A DNA stretch of 64,000 nt from JBLZUR01 sp048565625 (lineage in GTDB: Bacteria > Pseudomonadota > Alphaproteobacteria > Sphingomonadales > Sphingomonadaceae), in the NCBI RefSeq assembly GCF_048565625.1, contig NZ_JBLZUR010000002.1, positions 1,984,001-2,048,000 of the forward strand, written 5' to 3'. Within the stretch, counting starts at the first letter, position 1. Every line of letters begins with the position of its first letter. The position numbers and the translations under genes are program-made. The notes beneath the pieces were generated by a model, which saw nothing but the letters and a program-made list of their open reading frames with translations, ran no database searches and was not told the DNA's origin. This document shows, one piece after another, positions 8,717-17,958 of this stretch.

Positions 8717-11155
8717 ATGGCACGCGAAATGAAGAATCTGTTCGTCGGATGTTCGATGCTGCCGTTGCTTGCGATCTCGTCGCTTGCTGGCGCGCAGACT
8801 GCCGCTCCCGCAGGCGAGACGCCCGCCGCCGCGCCCGATGGAGACATCATCGTCACGGCGCAAAAGCGCGAACAGCGGCTCCAAGATGTCGGGCTTGCCG
8901 TTGCCGCCATCAGCGGAGAGGCGCTTGCTGCGCGGCGTATCGTTACGCTGGCGGATCTCGCACAGGCGGTGCCGGGCCTTATCTACACACAGAGCCAGGC
9001 GAATACGCCGGTCTATACGCTGCGTGGCGTCGGCTTTTTCGAATCCTCGCTTGCCGCCTATCCAGACGTGGCGACCTACATCGACCAGGTCCCGCTGCCA
9101 CTGCCGATCACCTCGACGCTTACCGCCTTCGATCTGGAACGGGTCGAAGTCCTTAAGGGTCCGCAGGGCACCCTGTTCGGCAACAACGCGACCGGCGGCG
9201 CCATCAACTTCATCGCCGCCAAACCCACGCGGGATTTCAGCGCCGGCGTCTCGCTGGGCTATGCGCGCTTCAACACCGTAGAGGCCAGCGGGTACGTCTC
9301 CGGCCCGCTTACGGACACGCTCCGTGCCCGGCTGGCGGTCAAGGCCGTCAAGGGTGACGAATGGCAGAAGAGCTTCACGCGAGACGACAAGATCGGGAAG
9401 ACCGACAACGTGGCGGCGCGACTGCTCGTTGACTGGGATGCCACTGATCGGCTGAAGCTGTCGCTCAACGTGAACGGCTGGCGCGATCGGAACGATCCGC
9501 TGAGCCCGCAGGTGTACAAGCGGAATCCGGTGAACCTGCCCGGCACGGTCGGCGTGGGCGGCACCGTTCCGGACGACCTCCCGATCTTCAACACGCCGCT
9601 CGCGCCCCACAAGCCACGGGCGACCGACTTCACGCCGGGCAGCCGCCCATTCGCCAACAACAGCTTCTGGCAAACGGCCCTGCGCGGCGATTACGAACTG
9701 GCGGATTCGGTGACGCTGACGTCGCTCTCCTCCTACCTTCGAACGAAGATCGACAGCCGCATCGAATACGATGGCACGGCGCTCATCGGCCAGGACCTTG
9801 ATCAGTTCCGCGGTAAGATTCGCTCGTTCAGCCAGGAACTCCGGCTCACGGGAGACACGGGGCCGCTTCGTTGGGTCGTCGGCGGCAATTACGAGCGTAC
9901 CACGGTATCGGAATCGACCTCCGACCTGACGCTCGATTCGTCGAGTGCGATCCTGAACGGCTTCAGCGAGAGCCTGTTCTTCTCGTCGCAGAAGATGCGG
10001 AACTATGCGGCTTTCGCAAATGCCGAATACGAGATCGTGCCGCGGCTCACCTTCAAGGCGGGCGTCCGCTATACAGAGGCGCGGCGTACCGCTGTATCCG
10101 GCAATCGGGAGAACACCGACCGGCCCGATCCGCTTTCCCCCGGTATCACGAATTTCTTCAACATCGTGTGGGGATCTCTCGGCTTCATCTACCCGAATTA
10201 TAAGCCGATCCGGCCCGGCGAGTCCTTCACGATCGATAACCGCCTCGGCCCGGACGGGCTGCCGCTCGATCCGAGCACATACGGCACCGCCGGCACGTTC
10301 GTCGGCCGGTTGAAAGAGCATAACACATCATGGAACGTAGGCCTCGACTACAAGGCGACCGACGATGTCCTCCTCTACTTCAACGTCCGCAAGGGCTACA
10401 AGGCGGGCAGCTTCCCGACGGTGGCGGCAGCGGCGTGGAGCCAGCTCGTCGGCATCAAACAGGAGTCGCTGCTGGACTATGAGGGCGGGTTCAAAGCTCA
10501 GTTTTTCGACCGCAGGCTGACGCTGAACGGTGCCGCCTTCTATTACGACTATAAGGACAAGCAGCTTCGGGCCAAGATCGTTGACGGTATCTTCGGACCG
10601 CTCGATGCGCTGGTCAACGTTCCCAAGTCGCGGATCACGGGCGCCGAGCTCGAACTCATCGGACGTCCGCTCACAGGGCTGACGATCAACGCGTCGGGCA
10701 CATACATCAACGCCAAGGTGCGCGAGTACCAAGGCGTTGTCGGGTCTGACCTCGATGCCGCGACGGGGCTGAGGATCCCGGTTTTCGCGTCGTTCAAAGA
10801 CGCACGGCTTCCATTCGCGCCGAAATGGCAGCTGTCGGGCAACATCCAGTACGAAACCGCGCTCACGGAAAGCCTCACCGGTTATCTCGGCGCCGACGTT
10901 TCGTTCCAGACAAAGAGCCTCGCCATTCTTGCGATCACGGCATCGGATAAGCAAGATTATGAGGTTCGGGAGCGTGCGCTGGTCGGCGCCAATATCGGCT
11001 TCGGCTCGGCAGATGGACGCTGGAAGGCGCTGTTCTGGGGCAAGAACATCTTCAACAAGTACTACACGATTAACACCATTCTCGATTACGATACGACCGG
11101 CCGATACGCTGGCCGCCCGGCCGAATACGGCGTCACCCTATCGTGGAAACTATAG
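8717..11155 (+). CDS. TonB-dependent outer-membrane receptor
   Basis: The 812-residue precursor has a signal peptide (to about SLAGAQ), the TonB-box/plug start DIIVTAQKREQRLQDVG, plug motifs VEVLKGPQGTLFGNNATGG near residue 140, and a long beta-barrel ending in a C-terminal aromatic-rich strand (YGVTLSWKL). It imports a substrate across the outer membrane with TonB energy. Genes downstream (SDR, P450, VOC) suggest a hydrophobic catabolic substrate rather than a siderophore. It is related to the second receptor at 47-50 kb. Confidence 0.92.
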   Translation: MAREMKNLFVGCSMLPLLAISSLAGAQTAAPAGETPAAAPDGDIIVTAQKREQRLQDVGLAVAAISGEALAARRIVTLADLAQAVPGLIYTQSQANTPVYTLRGVGFFESSLAAYPDVATYIDQVPLPLPITSTLTAFDLERVEVLKGPQGTLFGNNATGGAINFIAAKPTRDFSAGVSLGYARFNTVEASGYVSGPLTDTLRARLAVKAVKGDEWQKSFTRDDKIGKTDNVAARLLVDWDATDRLKLSLNVNGWRDRNDPLSPQVYKRNPVNLPGTVGVGGTVPDDLPIFNTPLAPHKPRATDFTPGSRPFANNSFWQTALRGDYELADSVTLTSLSSYLRTKIDSRIEYDGTALIGQDLDQFRGKIRSFSQELRLTGDTGPLRWVVGGNYERTTVSESTSDLTLDSSSAILNGFSESLFFSSQKMRNYAAFANAEYEIVPRLTFKAGVRYTEARRTAVSGNRENTDRPDPLSPGITNFFNIVWGSLGFIYPNYKPIRPGESFTIDNRLGPDGLPLDPSTYGTAGTFVGRLKEHNTSWNVGLDYKATDDVLLYFNVRKGYKAGSFPTVAAAAWSQLVGIKQESLLDYEGGFKAQFFDRRLTLNGAAFYYDYKDKQLRAKIVDGIFGPLDALVNVPKSRITGAELELIGRPLTGLTINASGTYINAKVREYQGVVGSDLDAATGLRIPVFASFKDARLPFAPKWQLSGNIQYETALTESLTGYLGADVSFQTKSLAILAITASDKQDYEVRERALVGANIGFGSADGRWKALFWGKNIFNKYYTINTILDYDTTGRYAGRPAEYGVTLSWKL

Positions 11156-11205
11156 GCCAGCCGCCGGAAGGGGTGCCCGACCGGCAGTATGCAAGAGAGG
11201 TTGAT

Positions 11206-12015
11206 ATGAGACAGTTGGAAGGCAAGTCCGCGATGATCACCGCGGCGGCGTCCGGGATCGGACGGGCGACCGCGATTACCCTGGCGAAGCGGGGTGCGTC
11301 CGTCATGCTCGCGGACATCGCACTGGGTGCCGCAGAAGCGGTCGCCGCCGAGATCCGCAGCGAGGGCGGGGTGGCCGAGGCAATCCACTGCGACATCGGT
11401 GAGGAGGCGCAGATCAAGGCGGCGATCGACGCCACCGTATCTACGTTCGGCAAGATCGACATCCTCCACAACAATGCGGCGCTCCTCGATCCAGAAGTCT
11501 TCGCAGAAGACGTGGACATTACCACGATCAGCACCGAAGCGTGGGATCGAACGATGCAGGTCACGCTGCGCGGGACGATGCTCGGGTGCAAATACGCGGT
11601 GATTGAAATGAAGAAGACGGGTGGCGGCAGCATCGTCAACACGTCTTCGATGTACGGTGTGAGCGCCTTCTACCGGCAATCCGCCTACGGCGTCGCCAAG
11701 GGCGCGATCATCACGCTCACCGAATATGTCGCGACATCATTCGGCCGCGACAACATCCGCTGCAACGCGATCGCCCCTTCGATGATCCGCACGCCGATCC
11801 TGGCGGAGATCATTCCCGAGGCGCTCATCAAGTTGAATGAGGACAGCGTCCTGCTGCCGTTTCTGGGTGAGCCGCAGGATATGGCGAACGTCGTCGCCTT
11901 TCTGGCGTCGGAAGAGGCGCGCTATCTGACGGGTTTGGTGATCAAGGCGGACGGTGGTTCGACGTCGCACCTCGCCACCTATGCGGATGCGCGGCGCTTC
12001 TACGATGGCGCCTGA
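11206..12015 (+). CDS. Short-chain dehydrogenase/reductase
   Basis: A classical SDR of 269 residues. The nucleotide-binding glycine motif appears as AAASGIGRA (family TGxxxGIG, with Ala replacing the first Gly), followed by LHNNAA, the catalytic Ser in IVNTSSMYG, and YGVAK for Tyr/Lys. The C-terminus (YLTGLVIKADGG) is typical. ATG 11206 has AGAGAGG upstream. It probably oxidises an alcohol made by the neighbouring P450; the substrate is unknown. Confidence 0.9.
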   Translation: MRQLEGKSAMITAAASGIGRATAITLAKRGASVMLADIALGAAEAVAAEIRSEGGVAEAIHCDIGEEAQIKAAIDATVSTFGKIDILHNNAALLDPEVFAEDVDITTISTEAWDRTMQVTLRGTMLGCKYAVIEMKKTGGGSIVNTSSMYGVSAFYRQSAYGVAKGAIITLTEYVATSFGRDNIRCNAIAPSMIRTPILAEIIPEALIKLNEDSVLLPFLGEPQDMANVVAFLASEEARYLTGLVIKADGGSTSHLATYADARRFYDGA

Positions 12016-12139
12016 CCAAGCGACACCGTCGTCGGTTGCTCGCGCCGTTGCCGCGTGAGAAGACAAGCTTGCTCGGCAACAGGCTCGATCGGCAAACGCC
12101 GATCGCACTTGGCAGGCGCACCGTGGAGAGGATTGCAGA

Positions 12140-13438
12140 ATGACTGAGGCATCAACGCCAGCGATCGCGGGCACGTCCGGCGGCGAACCTTTCCCGCTTG
12201 TCGATTTCTTTTCGGCTGACATCCTCGCCTCCCCCCACGACTTCCTACAGAAATCGCGAACAAGCGGCGGAATCGTGGAAATCAGGACCTCGCCCAGCCA
12301 GCGGATCCAGTATCTCGTCACGCGTTATGATCTCGTGAAGCATGTCCTCCTCAATCCACAGCTTTTCTCCAGCAACTATCAGGATATCCTAACCAGCGGC
12401 GGCCGTGCCGACCCGGAGGTCGAGGAAATCCGCGCCCAGGGCTTCGAGGAGGTCAGCAGCGTTCTGACGGCCGACGATGCGGATCATCGCCGGCTGCGCA
12501 CCCTGATCTCGGACGCCTTCTCCCCGGCCAGGCTGCGCGCGATGAGCGAGGCGCTGGAGCAGGTGGTCCATGATCGTATCGATGGTTTCATCGAACAGGG
12601 CCGCTGCGATTTCATGCATGACTTCGCGGATTGGCTGCCCTCCGCTGCGCTTGCCTCGATGATGGGGCTGGATGGCAAGCGGAACGGGGAGATCCAGGCC
12701 TGGGCCCTCGCCATCACCCGCCGCTTCGGAGGTATGGGCGAGCTCTCGCAACGGGTCGCGGACGAGCGCGCCATCCTCGATGCCAAACGCTTCATGGAAG
12801 AGCTGGTCGAAGACCGCCGACGCCGGCCCGGAGACGATCTGGTTTCCGATCTGCTGCGCGCCCGCCTGGATGGCGACCGGCTCAGCGAGCTGGAGATCTA
12901 CGCGACCATCTTCATCCTGCTCGTCGGGGCGACCGAGACGACGTTCAACACACTTAACTTTGCCATGTTGCATCTTGTGGAGTATCCGGAGCTCCGCGAC
13001 CGATTGAGGCAGGATCCTCCGCTCGTGTCTGCCTTCGTCGATGAGGTGCTTCGCTACTATACTCCCGTGGCCGGCGTCTGGCGGATCGTCCGAGAGGACC
13101 TTGAGCTCGGCGGGGTTTCCCTATCCAAGGGAACGCTGCTGATGGTCCGCTTCGATGCCGCAAATCGCGATCCGGCGCAGTTTGAGCAGCCGGAGGATTT
13201 TGACATCTTCCGCAAGAACAACTCGCGCCACCTCAGCTTCAGCCTGGGGCCGCACACCTGCATCGGGTTCCGCTTGGCCAAGCAGGAACTGACCATCGCC
13301 ATACCCGCGCTGATCGATCGGCTCTACGATCTAAAGGTGGACCGGGAAAGATCAGACCTGTCGCTTGTGCCCGCAGCACATGCACGCGGCCTGACTTCGC
13401 TTCACCTGACCTTCACACCGGGGTCGCGATTGAAATGA
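12140..13438 (+). CDS. Cytochrome P450
   Basis: A soluble bacterial-class P450 of 432 residues. The I-helix oxygen-activation segment reads LLVGATETTFN, the ExxR is in DEVLRYY, and the heme loop is FSLGPHTCIGFRLA with the cysteine ligand near residue 374. No ferredoxin or ferredoxin reductase gene lies beside it, so electron partners must come from elsewhere. GGAGAGG lies upstream of ATG 12140. With TonB receptor and SDR neighbours it likely hydroxylates an imported compound. Confidence 0.93.
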   Translation: MTEASTPAIAGTSGGEPFPLVDFFSADILASPHDFLQKSRTSGGIVEIRTSPSQRIQYLVTRYDLVKHVLLNPQLFSSNYQDILTSGGRADPEVEEIRAQGFEEVSSVLTADDADHRRLRTLISDAFSPARLRAMSEALEQVVHDRIDGFIEQGRCDFMHDFADWLPSAALASMMGLDGKRNGEIQAWALAITRRFGGMGELSQRVADERAILDAKRFMEELVEDRRRRPGDDLVSDLLRARLDGDRLSELEIYATIFILLVGATETTFNTLNFAMLHLVEYPELRDRLRQDPPLVSAFVDEVLRYYTPVAGVWRIVREDLELGGVSLSKGTLLMVRFDAANRDPAQFEQPEDFDIFRKNNSRHLSFSLGPHTCIGFRLAKQELTIAIPALIDRLYDLKVDRERSDLSLVPAAHARGLTSLHLTFTPGSRLK

Positions 13439-13502
13439 GCCATAGCGGTTGATCTCGGGGCGAACTACACTCAAGAACAAAAAATTTTGGTGGGGCTTAA
13501 TC

Positions 13503-14051
13503 ATGCTCAAGGGTCAGAAGCTGGCGCAGGTCGCCTACTGCGTGCCGGATGTGGCGGCCGCGGCGGAGCAACACAGCCGCTTGTTCGGCTCGGGTCCGTT
13601 CTACTTGGCCGAGCACGTCCCGATCAGGTCCGCAACCTATCGCGGCGCGCCTGCCGAGTTCGATCACAGCGCCGCCTTCGGTCAGTGGGGCGATGTGATG
13701 GTGGAGCTGCTGACCCTCCACACGCCGGGTCCATCGATCGTTACCGACGTTTTTCGGAACGTGGTGAGCCCCACAGGGCTGCATCACCTCGCATTCATCG
13801 TTGATGATCCCCACGCCGCGATCGCCGCCGCAGCGCGGGAAGGGTTCGATCTGAGCCTCCACGTGGTGCTCGAAACCGGGCTTGAGGCCTTCTTTGTCGA
13901 TACTGTCCCGGCCTACGGCCATCTGACCGAGCTTTATGCCCCCTCGCCAGAGATCCTCTCGATCTACGACTTCATTCGTGAGCAATCGATCGGCTTCGAT
14001 GGCACGAATCCGGTTCGCAGCCTGCAGATCGGGGCTGAAGGCACTGCCTGA
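13503..14051 (+). CDS. VOC-family (glyoxalase-like) protein
   Basis: The protein has 182 residues with a VOC metal-binding fold: QVAYCVPDVAAAAEQHSRLFG at the start, then LHHLAFIVDD with a likely metal His, and YGHLTELYAP with the Glu ligand near the end. It resembles the Glyoxalase_4 group found with catabolic clusters. Function could be isomerase, lyase or dioxygenase-like. ATG 13503 follows GTGGGG. A frame extends upstream to 13449 but lacks a good ribosome site. Confidence 0.78.
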   Translation: MLKGQKLAQVAYCVPDVAAAAEQHSRLFGSGPFYLAEHVPIRSATYRGAPAEFDHSAAFGQWGDVMVELLTLHTPGPSIVTDVFRNVVSPTGLHHLAFIVDDPHAAIAAAAREGFDLSLHVVLETGLEAFFVDTVPAYGHLTELYAPSPEILSIYDFIREQSIGFDGTNPVRSLQIGAEGTA

Positions 14052-14090
14052 TCGGCTGCCGCCCGTCCGAGTGACAGCGAGGACTTTGAC

Positions 14091-14219
14091 ATGAGCGTAC
14101 TCAAGGGGCAGACGGTCTTTGTCACCGGCGGAAGCCGCGACACCGGCCGATCGATCGTCACCGCCTTCCTCAATCGGGGAGCGCGGGTTTTCACCGTCGC
14201 GTCGAACATCCAGCCGTGA
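14091..14219 (+). pseudogene. N-terminal stub of a short-chain dehydrogenase
   Basis: The first 42 codons encode LKGQTVFVTGGSRDTGRSIV and a second beta-strand, the start of an SDR Rossmann fold. The frame then stops at TGA 14217-14219, and no continuation was found in other frames. It begins 39 bases after the VOC gene with the same spacing style. A full SDR probably once belonged to this operon. Confidence 0.6.
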
Positions 14220-14384
14220 CCAGAGACCGTAATTTGTCAAGGCCGTGCTAGCCAGAGCAGCGGTCGCAGCCGCGTCTGCTGATTCGCTCCACTCGTCCGT
14301 GCCGGTCTTTTGACTCGTTACCCGAGCTGCTCTAACCTCCCGGGAGCGATATACATGGGCTGAAACCGTGTGGTGTGGTGCGCC

Positions 14385-15314
14385 TTAGCCGTACTCCTCG
14401 GAATAATTCTTGACATAATCGAAATAGTCACGATTCCAATTGAACTCACAGATCCCAACGCCGGGTTTTCCATCGAACTCCACCGTCGCATAACCGGTAT
14501 TGATAACCGTTTTGGGGTCGTAAGCAGATACCAAGAATCGAAAGATGTTATACGTGATCGTCGCTTGCCGCCCTTCCGTGTCTACGACTGTGACCTGAAA
14601 GTCTTTCTGCAGCATATTACCGTCGAACCTATATGCAGGTTGCACATTTGCCAGGTGCGCCATCTCACCGTCTTTGAACAGGAAGCCCTGCATTGTCACA
14701 CGCCCGAAAGCATGCATTTCGAAGAAATGCATTGATTCCTCGCCTGTAGTGGCGTGAACCCATTTGTAGTGCTGGTTGACGCCCCATATACGCGGACCCC
14801 AGCTGTGATCGCGAACCATCAGTCCATCATGGTCGAAGGTCTCGCCGTCGAGAGTGATCTTCCCTCGAAAGCGCCCATGCTGTTCAGTACGATCGTCGCC
14901 GTAATATCGCGGATTTCCGTCCGGATGAGTGCTGAAACCATAAGGCGGATGAAACGCCTCAAATTCGCCATCAATCTTTATCCGATTGCCATCCCATTTC
15001 AGCGCGACCCGCTTGAAGGGTTCTAGCACCTGCATCTGCAGATTGCCTACTCGCCAGTCCTCGAAACCCATGTCAGGTGACACCTGCGCTTCGGAAACTT
15101 CGAAGATTTGCTCGTCGAAAGGGCCGCCCGAAGCACTCGCCACCGCTTTGGCTTGCCCGTCGCCGAGAACGGCGGGATAGAGGTAGGCAGCGACACCACG
15201 TTCGGGGATGATGATCATATGCGCGAGAGACTCGCGCGCCTCGTTGCTCCGCAGCTTGTGGCGGAAAGCATGCTGAGTCGAATAATTTAGAAATTTCTGG
15301 TTGGTATCAGTCAT
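14385..15314 (-). CDS. Lipocalin-like DUF7064/DUF7065 (AttH/CrtC-like) protein
   Basis: The 309-residue protein has two beta-rich halves. The segment DGLMVRDHSWGPRIWG, about 170 residues in, is typical of the DUF7064/7065 proteins, which resemble the CrtC/AttH lipocalin-like hydratases. These often accompany degradation of terpenoid- or steroid-like compounds. No signal peptide is seen. Its base composition is visibly more AT-rich than its neighbours, and it runs against the operon before it, which suggests separate acquisition. The catalytic role is uncertain. Confidence 0.6.
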   Translation of the reverse strand: MTDTNQKFLNYSTQHAFRHKLRSNEARESLAHMIIIPERGVAAYLYPAVLGDGQAKAVASASGGPFDEQIFEVSEAQVSPDMGFEDWRVGNLQMQVLEPFKRVALKWDGNRIKIDGEFEAFHPPYGFSTHPDGNPRYYGDDRTEQHGRFRGKITLDGETFDHDGLMVRDHSWGPRIWGVNQHYKWVHATTGEESMHFFEMHAFGRVTMQGFLFKDGEMAHLANVQPAYRFDGNMLQKDFQVTVVDTEGRQATITYNIFRFLVSAYDPKTVINTGYATVEFDGKPGVGICEFNWNRDYFDYVKNYSEEYG

Positions 15315-15469
15315 CTCGCCTCTCTTCAGCGGAGCTCAGTGATGACCGCGCCCTCACAAAGCTTTGTCTCTGCAAGCAGAGGATAGTCCGGCTCGGCACA
15401 AATAGCCAGCTAGGGCAGGACCCACTGATGTGAGGCTGTCGGTCCGATCCAGGCTTCGCAAGAAGACGG
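15315..15469. other. Gap without recognised gene
   Basis: This stretch lies upstream of the DUF7064/7065 gene and may hold its promoter. No coding signal was recognised on either strand. Confidence 0.4.
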
Positions 15470-15673
15470 AGCGCAAGCGATCTGTACTTGCTGACGAATG
15501 AGTAGATGGAGCGGCTTGAGCCGTATTTTCCCAGGAGCCACTGCAGGCCGAGAGTGGACGATCGGCGCATGCTGAGCGGGATCATCTACGTCAACTGCGG
15601 CGAGTTGCGCTGGCGGGGTCCGCGGAAGGACTATCGCGCGCGCAAGACGCTCTACAATCGTGGGAAGCGCTGA
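15470..15673 (+). pseudogene. IS5-family transposase N-terminal remnant
   Basis: The frame reads SDLYLLTNE, then a TAG, then MERLEPYFPRSH and RVDDRRMLSGIIY up to RKTLYNR. This is the start of an IS5-type (DUF4096) transposase. The in-frame TAG stands where a Gln codon is expected, and the frame ends in TGA at 15671-15673 before any catalytic residue. Only the N-terminal fragment remains. Confidence 0.65.
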
Positions 15674-15686
15674 GGTCAGAGGTCTC

Positions 15687-15711
15687 GTCAGTCTAACGCG
15701 AACCGCTCTCC
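15687..15711. repeat. 25-bp IS-end repeat, copy 2
   Basis: Identical over 25 bases to 6260-6284. No IS6 transposase follows it here, so it marks a second, largely deleted insertion of the same element, directly next to the IS5 remnant. Confidence 0.55.
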
Positions 15712-16066
15712 CGCCCATGATCAGTGGCGAGTGGACAGGAGTCGTGGCGCTGACGGAGAGTGGCGCGGGCGACGTGCAGCTTCGTAATTAGACAGACCCA
15801 CAAGTGGACGTTCAACGACGCGCTGCCACCTCCCGTAATCTGCCATCCGTTCAGGTGACGAGAGGACTCATGAAGGGGCAGGCGAAAACGGTGCTTGGCG
15901 CTGGCTACCAGGCTGCTATCGCTTGGTTGAGCGGTTACTCAGCCGCAAACTTGCCGTGCAGCCGGATGTGGCGCGGCCTCGCAACCCGCCTTCGATAGTC
16001 GGCAACGCTGAGTTGAGCAAAGCCCTGAAATGGAGCATCCTGGCTACCAGCAAAGGTATAAACATA
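15712..16066. other. Gap without recognised gene, after IS remnants
   Basis: About 355 bases with no recognised gene. An open frame reads into the DUF5677 gene from 15923, but its first 48 codons do not look like protein sequence. The stretch probably combines IS debris and the DUF5677 promoter. Confidence 0.4.
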
Positions 16067-16831
16067 ATGCGGATATCAGAATCTGCGCTTGCCACGAGCG
16101 AGCCATTGTTCGAGCAATTTGTTGAATGCATGCGGGTGATCAGGGACTTTCATTGCGAAGCGTTTGCGAAGAGGAAACAAAAGGACCTTCACTCCGAGAC
16201 GCTGCGGGTGCTGAACCACTATCAGCAAGACCGAACTCAGGCAGCATATTGCCTGATAGTAAATGGGCTCGTCTGGGACGCGGAGGTCGTAATTCGGGTC
16301 GCCTACGAGACCTTCGCGAAAGTGGCCTTTCTAGCAACTGCTTCTGAAGAGCAGCGCGCTGAATTGCTTCACGAGTATTGGGAGTTGCTCGGCGCCGTCT
16401 ACGACAGACAAACCGCCCTGAAGGCCATGGCAAGCGAGCACCTCCTCGATCGTTTCGGCGGCCACGGCGGCTCTCGCATGATGGCTGCGCTTCGCGATGG
16501 AAGCGTCTATAGGACCGACCCGCTCGGGGATAAGCGCTTCCGGAAGCAACTTGAGCAACGGTGGTCTTTTTCGGAAATTCTCGAGGCGTTGAAAAGTGGC
16601 CGATTAGGCAACGCTCCCCTGAGTGGCATTGAAGCGCTCGCGCATATCTATAGCATGTCCAGTCATTTCGCTCATGCCAACTCTAGGGCGCTGGACCTAT
16701 TAGAAGACCGCGCAACCCGGGTAAGCGACCTCATCCAACTAGGTCGTGAACCCATAAACGGCGCTCATAGGGACGTGGCTAGCCATTGGGTGAGTGAGCC
16801 AATGACGCGAGCATCTGCTCGTAGTCCTTGA
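16067..16831 (+). CDS. DUF5677-domain protein
   Basis: This 254-residue, largely helical protein has the DUF5677 pattern: IVNGLVWDAEVVIRVAYET, FAKVAFLA, then a C-terminal YSMSSHFAHANS. The family is of unknown function and common in accessory DNA. ATG 16067 follows AAAGG. It lies among IS remnants and carries lower GC than the catabolic genes around it. Its 3' end overlaps a small membrane protein gene on the other strand by about 50 bases. Confidence 0.6.
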   Translation: MRISESALATSEPLFEQFVECMRVIRDFHCEAFAKRKQKDLHSETLRVLNHYQQDRTQAAYCLIVNGLVWDAEVVIRVAYETFAKVAFLATASEEQRAELLHEYWELLGAVYDRQTALKAMASEHLLDRFGGHGGSRMMAALRDGSVYRTDPLGDKRFRKQLEQRWSFSEILEALKSGRLGNAPLSGIEALAHIYSMSSHFAHANSRALDLLEDRATRVSDLIQLGREPINGAHRDVASHWVSEPMTRASARSP

Positions 16832-17099
16832 GCGCTTGTTGCTTCTTCGACCATCGCCAGCGGAACGTCGCTCCGACTGCGGAGCTGACCAGTCCACCAA
16901 CTATGAAGTTGACTTCGACAGCCCACAGCTCGCTCCAGCCAAGAAGGCCGCGTGAATGTGCCCATAGTAGATAGGCGAACATCCCAAGGACAAGAATCGC
17001 CGCGAGTCCAAACCAGAGCAAATAGGTTGCACGGGACGGAACCAAGGGACGGATGCCCCCAGCACCTTTAACCCGCCCATTTGATATCCTGCCACTCAT
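16779..17099 (-). CDS. Small membrane protein, unknown function
   Basis: A 106-residue product with two hydrophobic segments (ATYLLWFGLAAILVLGMFAYLL and the weaker VEVNFIVGGLVSSAVGA, each shown in part), followed by a basic charged tail (RWRWSKKQQALKDYEQ). AGGAT lies a few bases before ATG 17099. It converges on and overlaps the DUF5677 gene. No family is recognised. Protein-like composition supports a real gene, but confidence is limited. Confidence 0.45.
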   Translation of the reverse strand: MSGRISNGRVKGAGGIRPLVPSRATYLLWFGLAAILVLGMFAYLLWAHSRGLLGWSELWAVEVNFIVGGLVSSAVGATFRWRWSKKQQALKDYEQMLASLAHSPNG

Positions 17100-17191
17100 A
17101 GGCCAATCCTACATCGCTTGCGCCTGCTCGCAACAGGGCAGCTACCGAAGTTTGGCTTTCGCATTGCGGTGGAATCTGATTCAGCGTCGGC

Positions 17192-17958
17192 ATGAGCCGA
17201 TACGACCTGACCGACTTCGAGTGGCGCGTGATCGAGCCGCTGCTGCCCAACAAGCCTAGAGGCGTGCCCCGCGTCGATGACCGCCGCGTGCTGAACGGTA
17301 TCTTTTGGGTGCTGCGCTCCGGTGCGCCATGGCGTGACCTGCCAGAACGATACGGGCCGCGCACCACCTGCTACAACCGCTTCGTGCGATGGCGAAAGGC
17401 GGGTATGTGGGACCGGCTCATGGACGCCATCACCGCCGCCTACGACGGCGACATCCAAATGATCGACAGCACCTCCGTTCGCGCCCACCAACAGGCTGCG
17501 ACGGCAAAAAGGGGGGTGCAGATCAGTGTCTCGGTCGATCACGCGGCGGGCTCACGACCAAAATCCACGTCGTCGTCGACGCGCAGGGCCTCCCGGTTCG
17601 GTTCGGCCTAACCGCCGGACAGACGCATGACGGACAGATCGCTGACACGCTGCTCAGCCACCTTGGCCCGCGCACCATCGTGTTGGCCGACAAGGCGTAT
17701 GACGCCGACCGCATCCGCGAGCTGATACAGGACCAGGGCGCCACGCCCAACATCCCGCCCAAGAGCAACCGGCGCTGGAAACCCTGCTTCAGCAAACGGC
17801 TCTACCGCGAGCGCAACCTGATCGAGCGGTTCTTCTCGAAGCTGAAGCACTTCCGCCGCGTCGCCACTCGGTACGACAAGCTGGCTGCCAACTTCCTTGC
17901 CATGATCCAGCTCGCCTCAATGCGTCTGTGGCTGCGCGCTTATGAGTTTACGGCCTAG
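17192..17958 (+). CDS. IS5-family transposase, two frames joined by -1 frameshift
   Basis: The first frame (17192-17611) starts MSRYDLTDFEWRVIEPLLP and carries the first catalytic Asp (IQMIDSTSVRAH). The second frame continues to 17958 with TTKIHVVVDAQG, the second Asp in VLADKAYDAD, and Glu in RNLIERFFSKLKHFRR. A slippery run AAAAAGGGGGG at 17506-17516 lies where the frames must join, and a -1 shift there restores one DDE protein of about 255 residues. This is the normal strategy of the IS427 group, so the gene is probably functional. Terminal repeats were not located. Confidence 0.85.

Noticed and set aside
8174..10321. 715-codon minus-strand frame opposite the TonB receptor
   Set aside because: The plus strand encodes a clear TonB receptor; the antisense frame has no recognisable motif.
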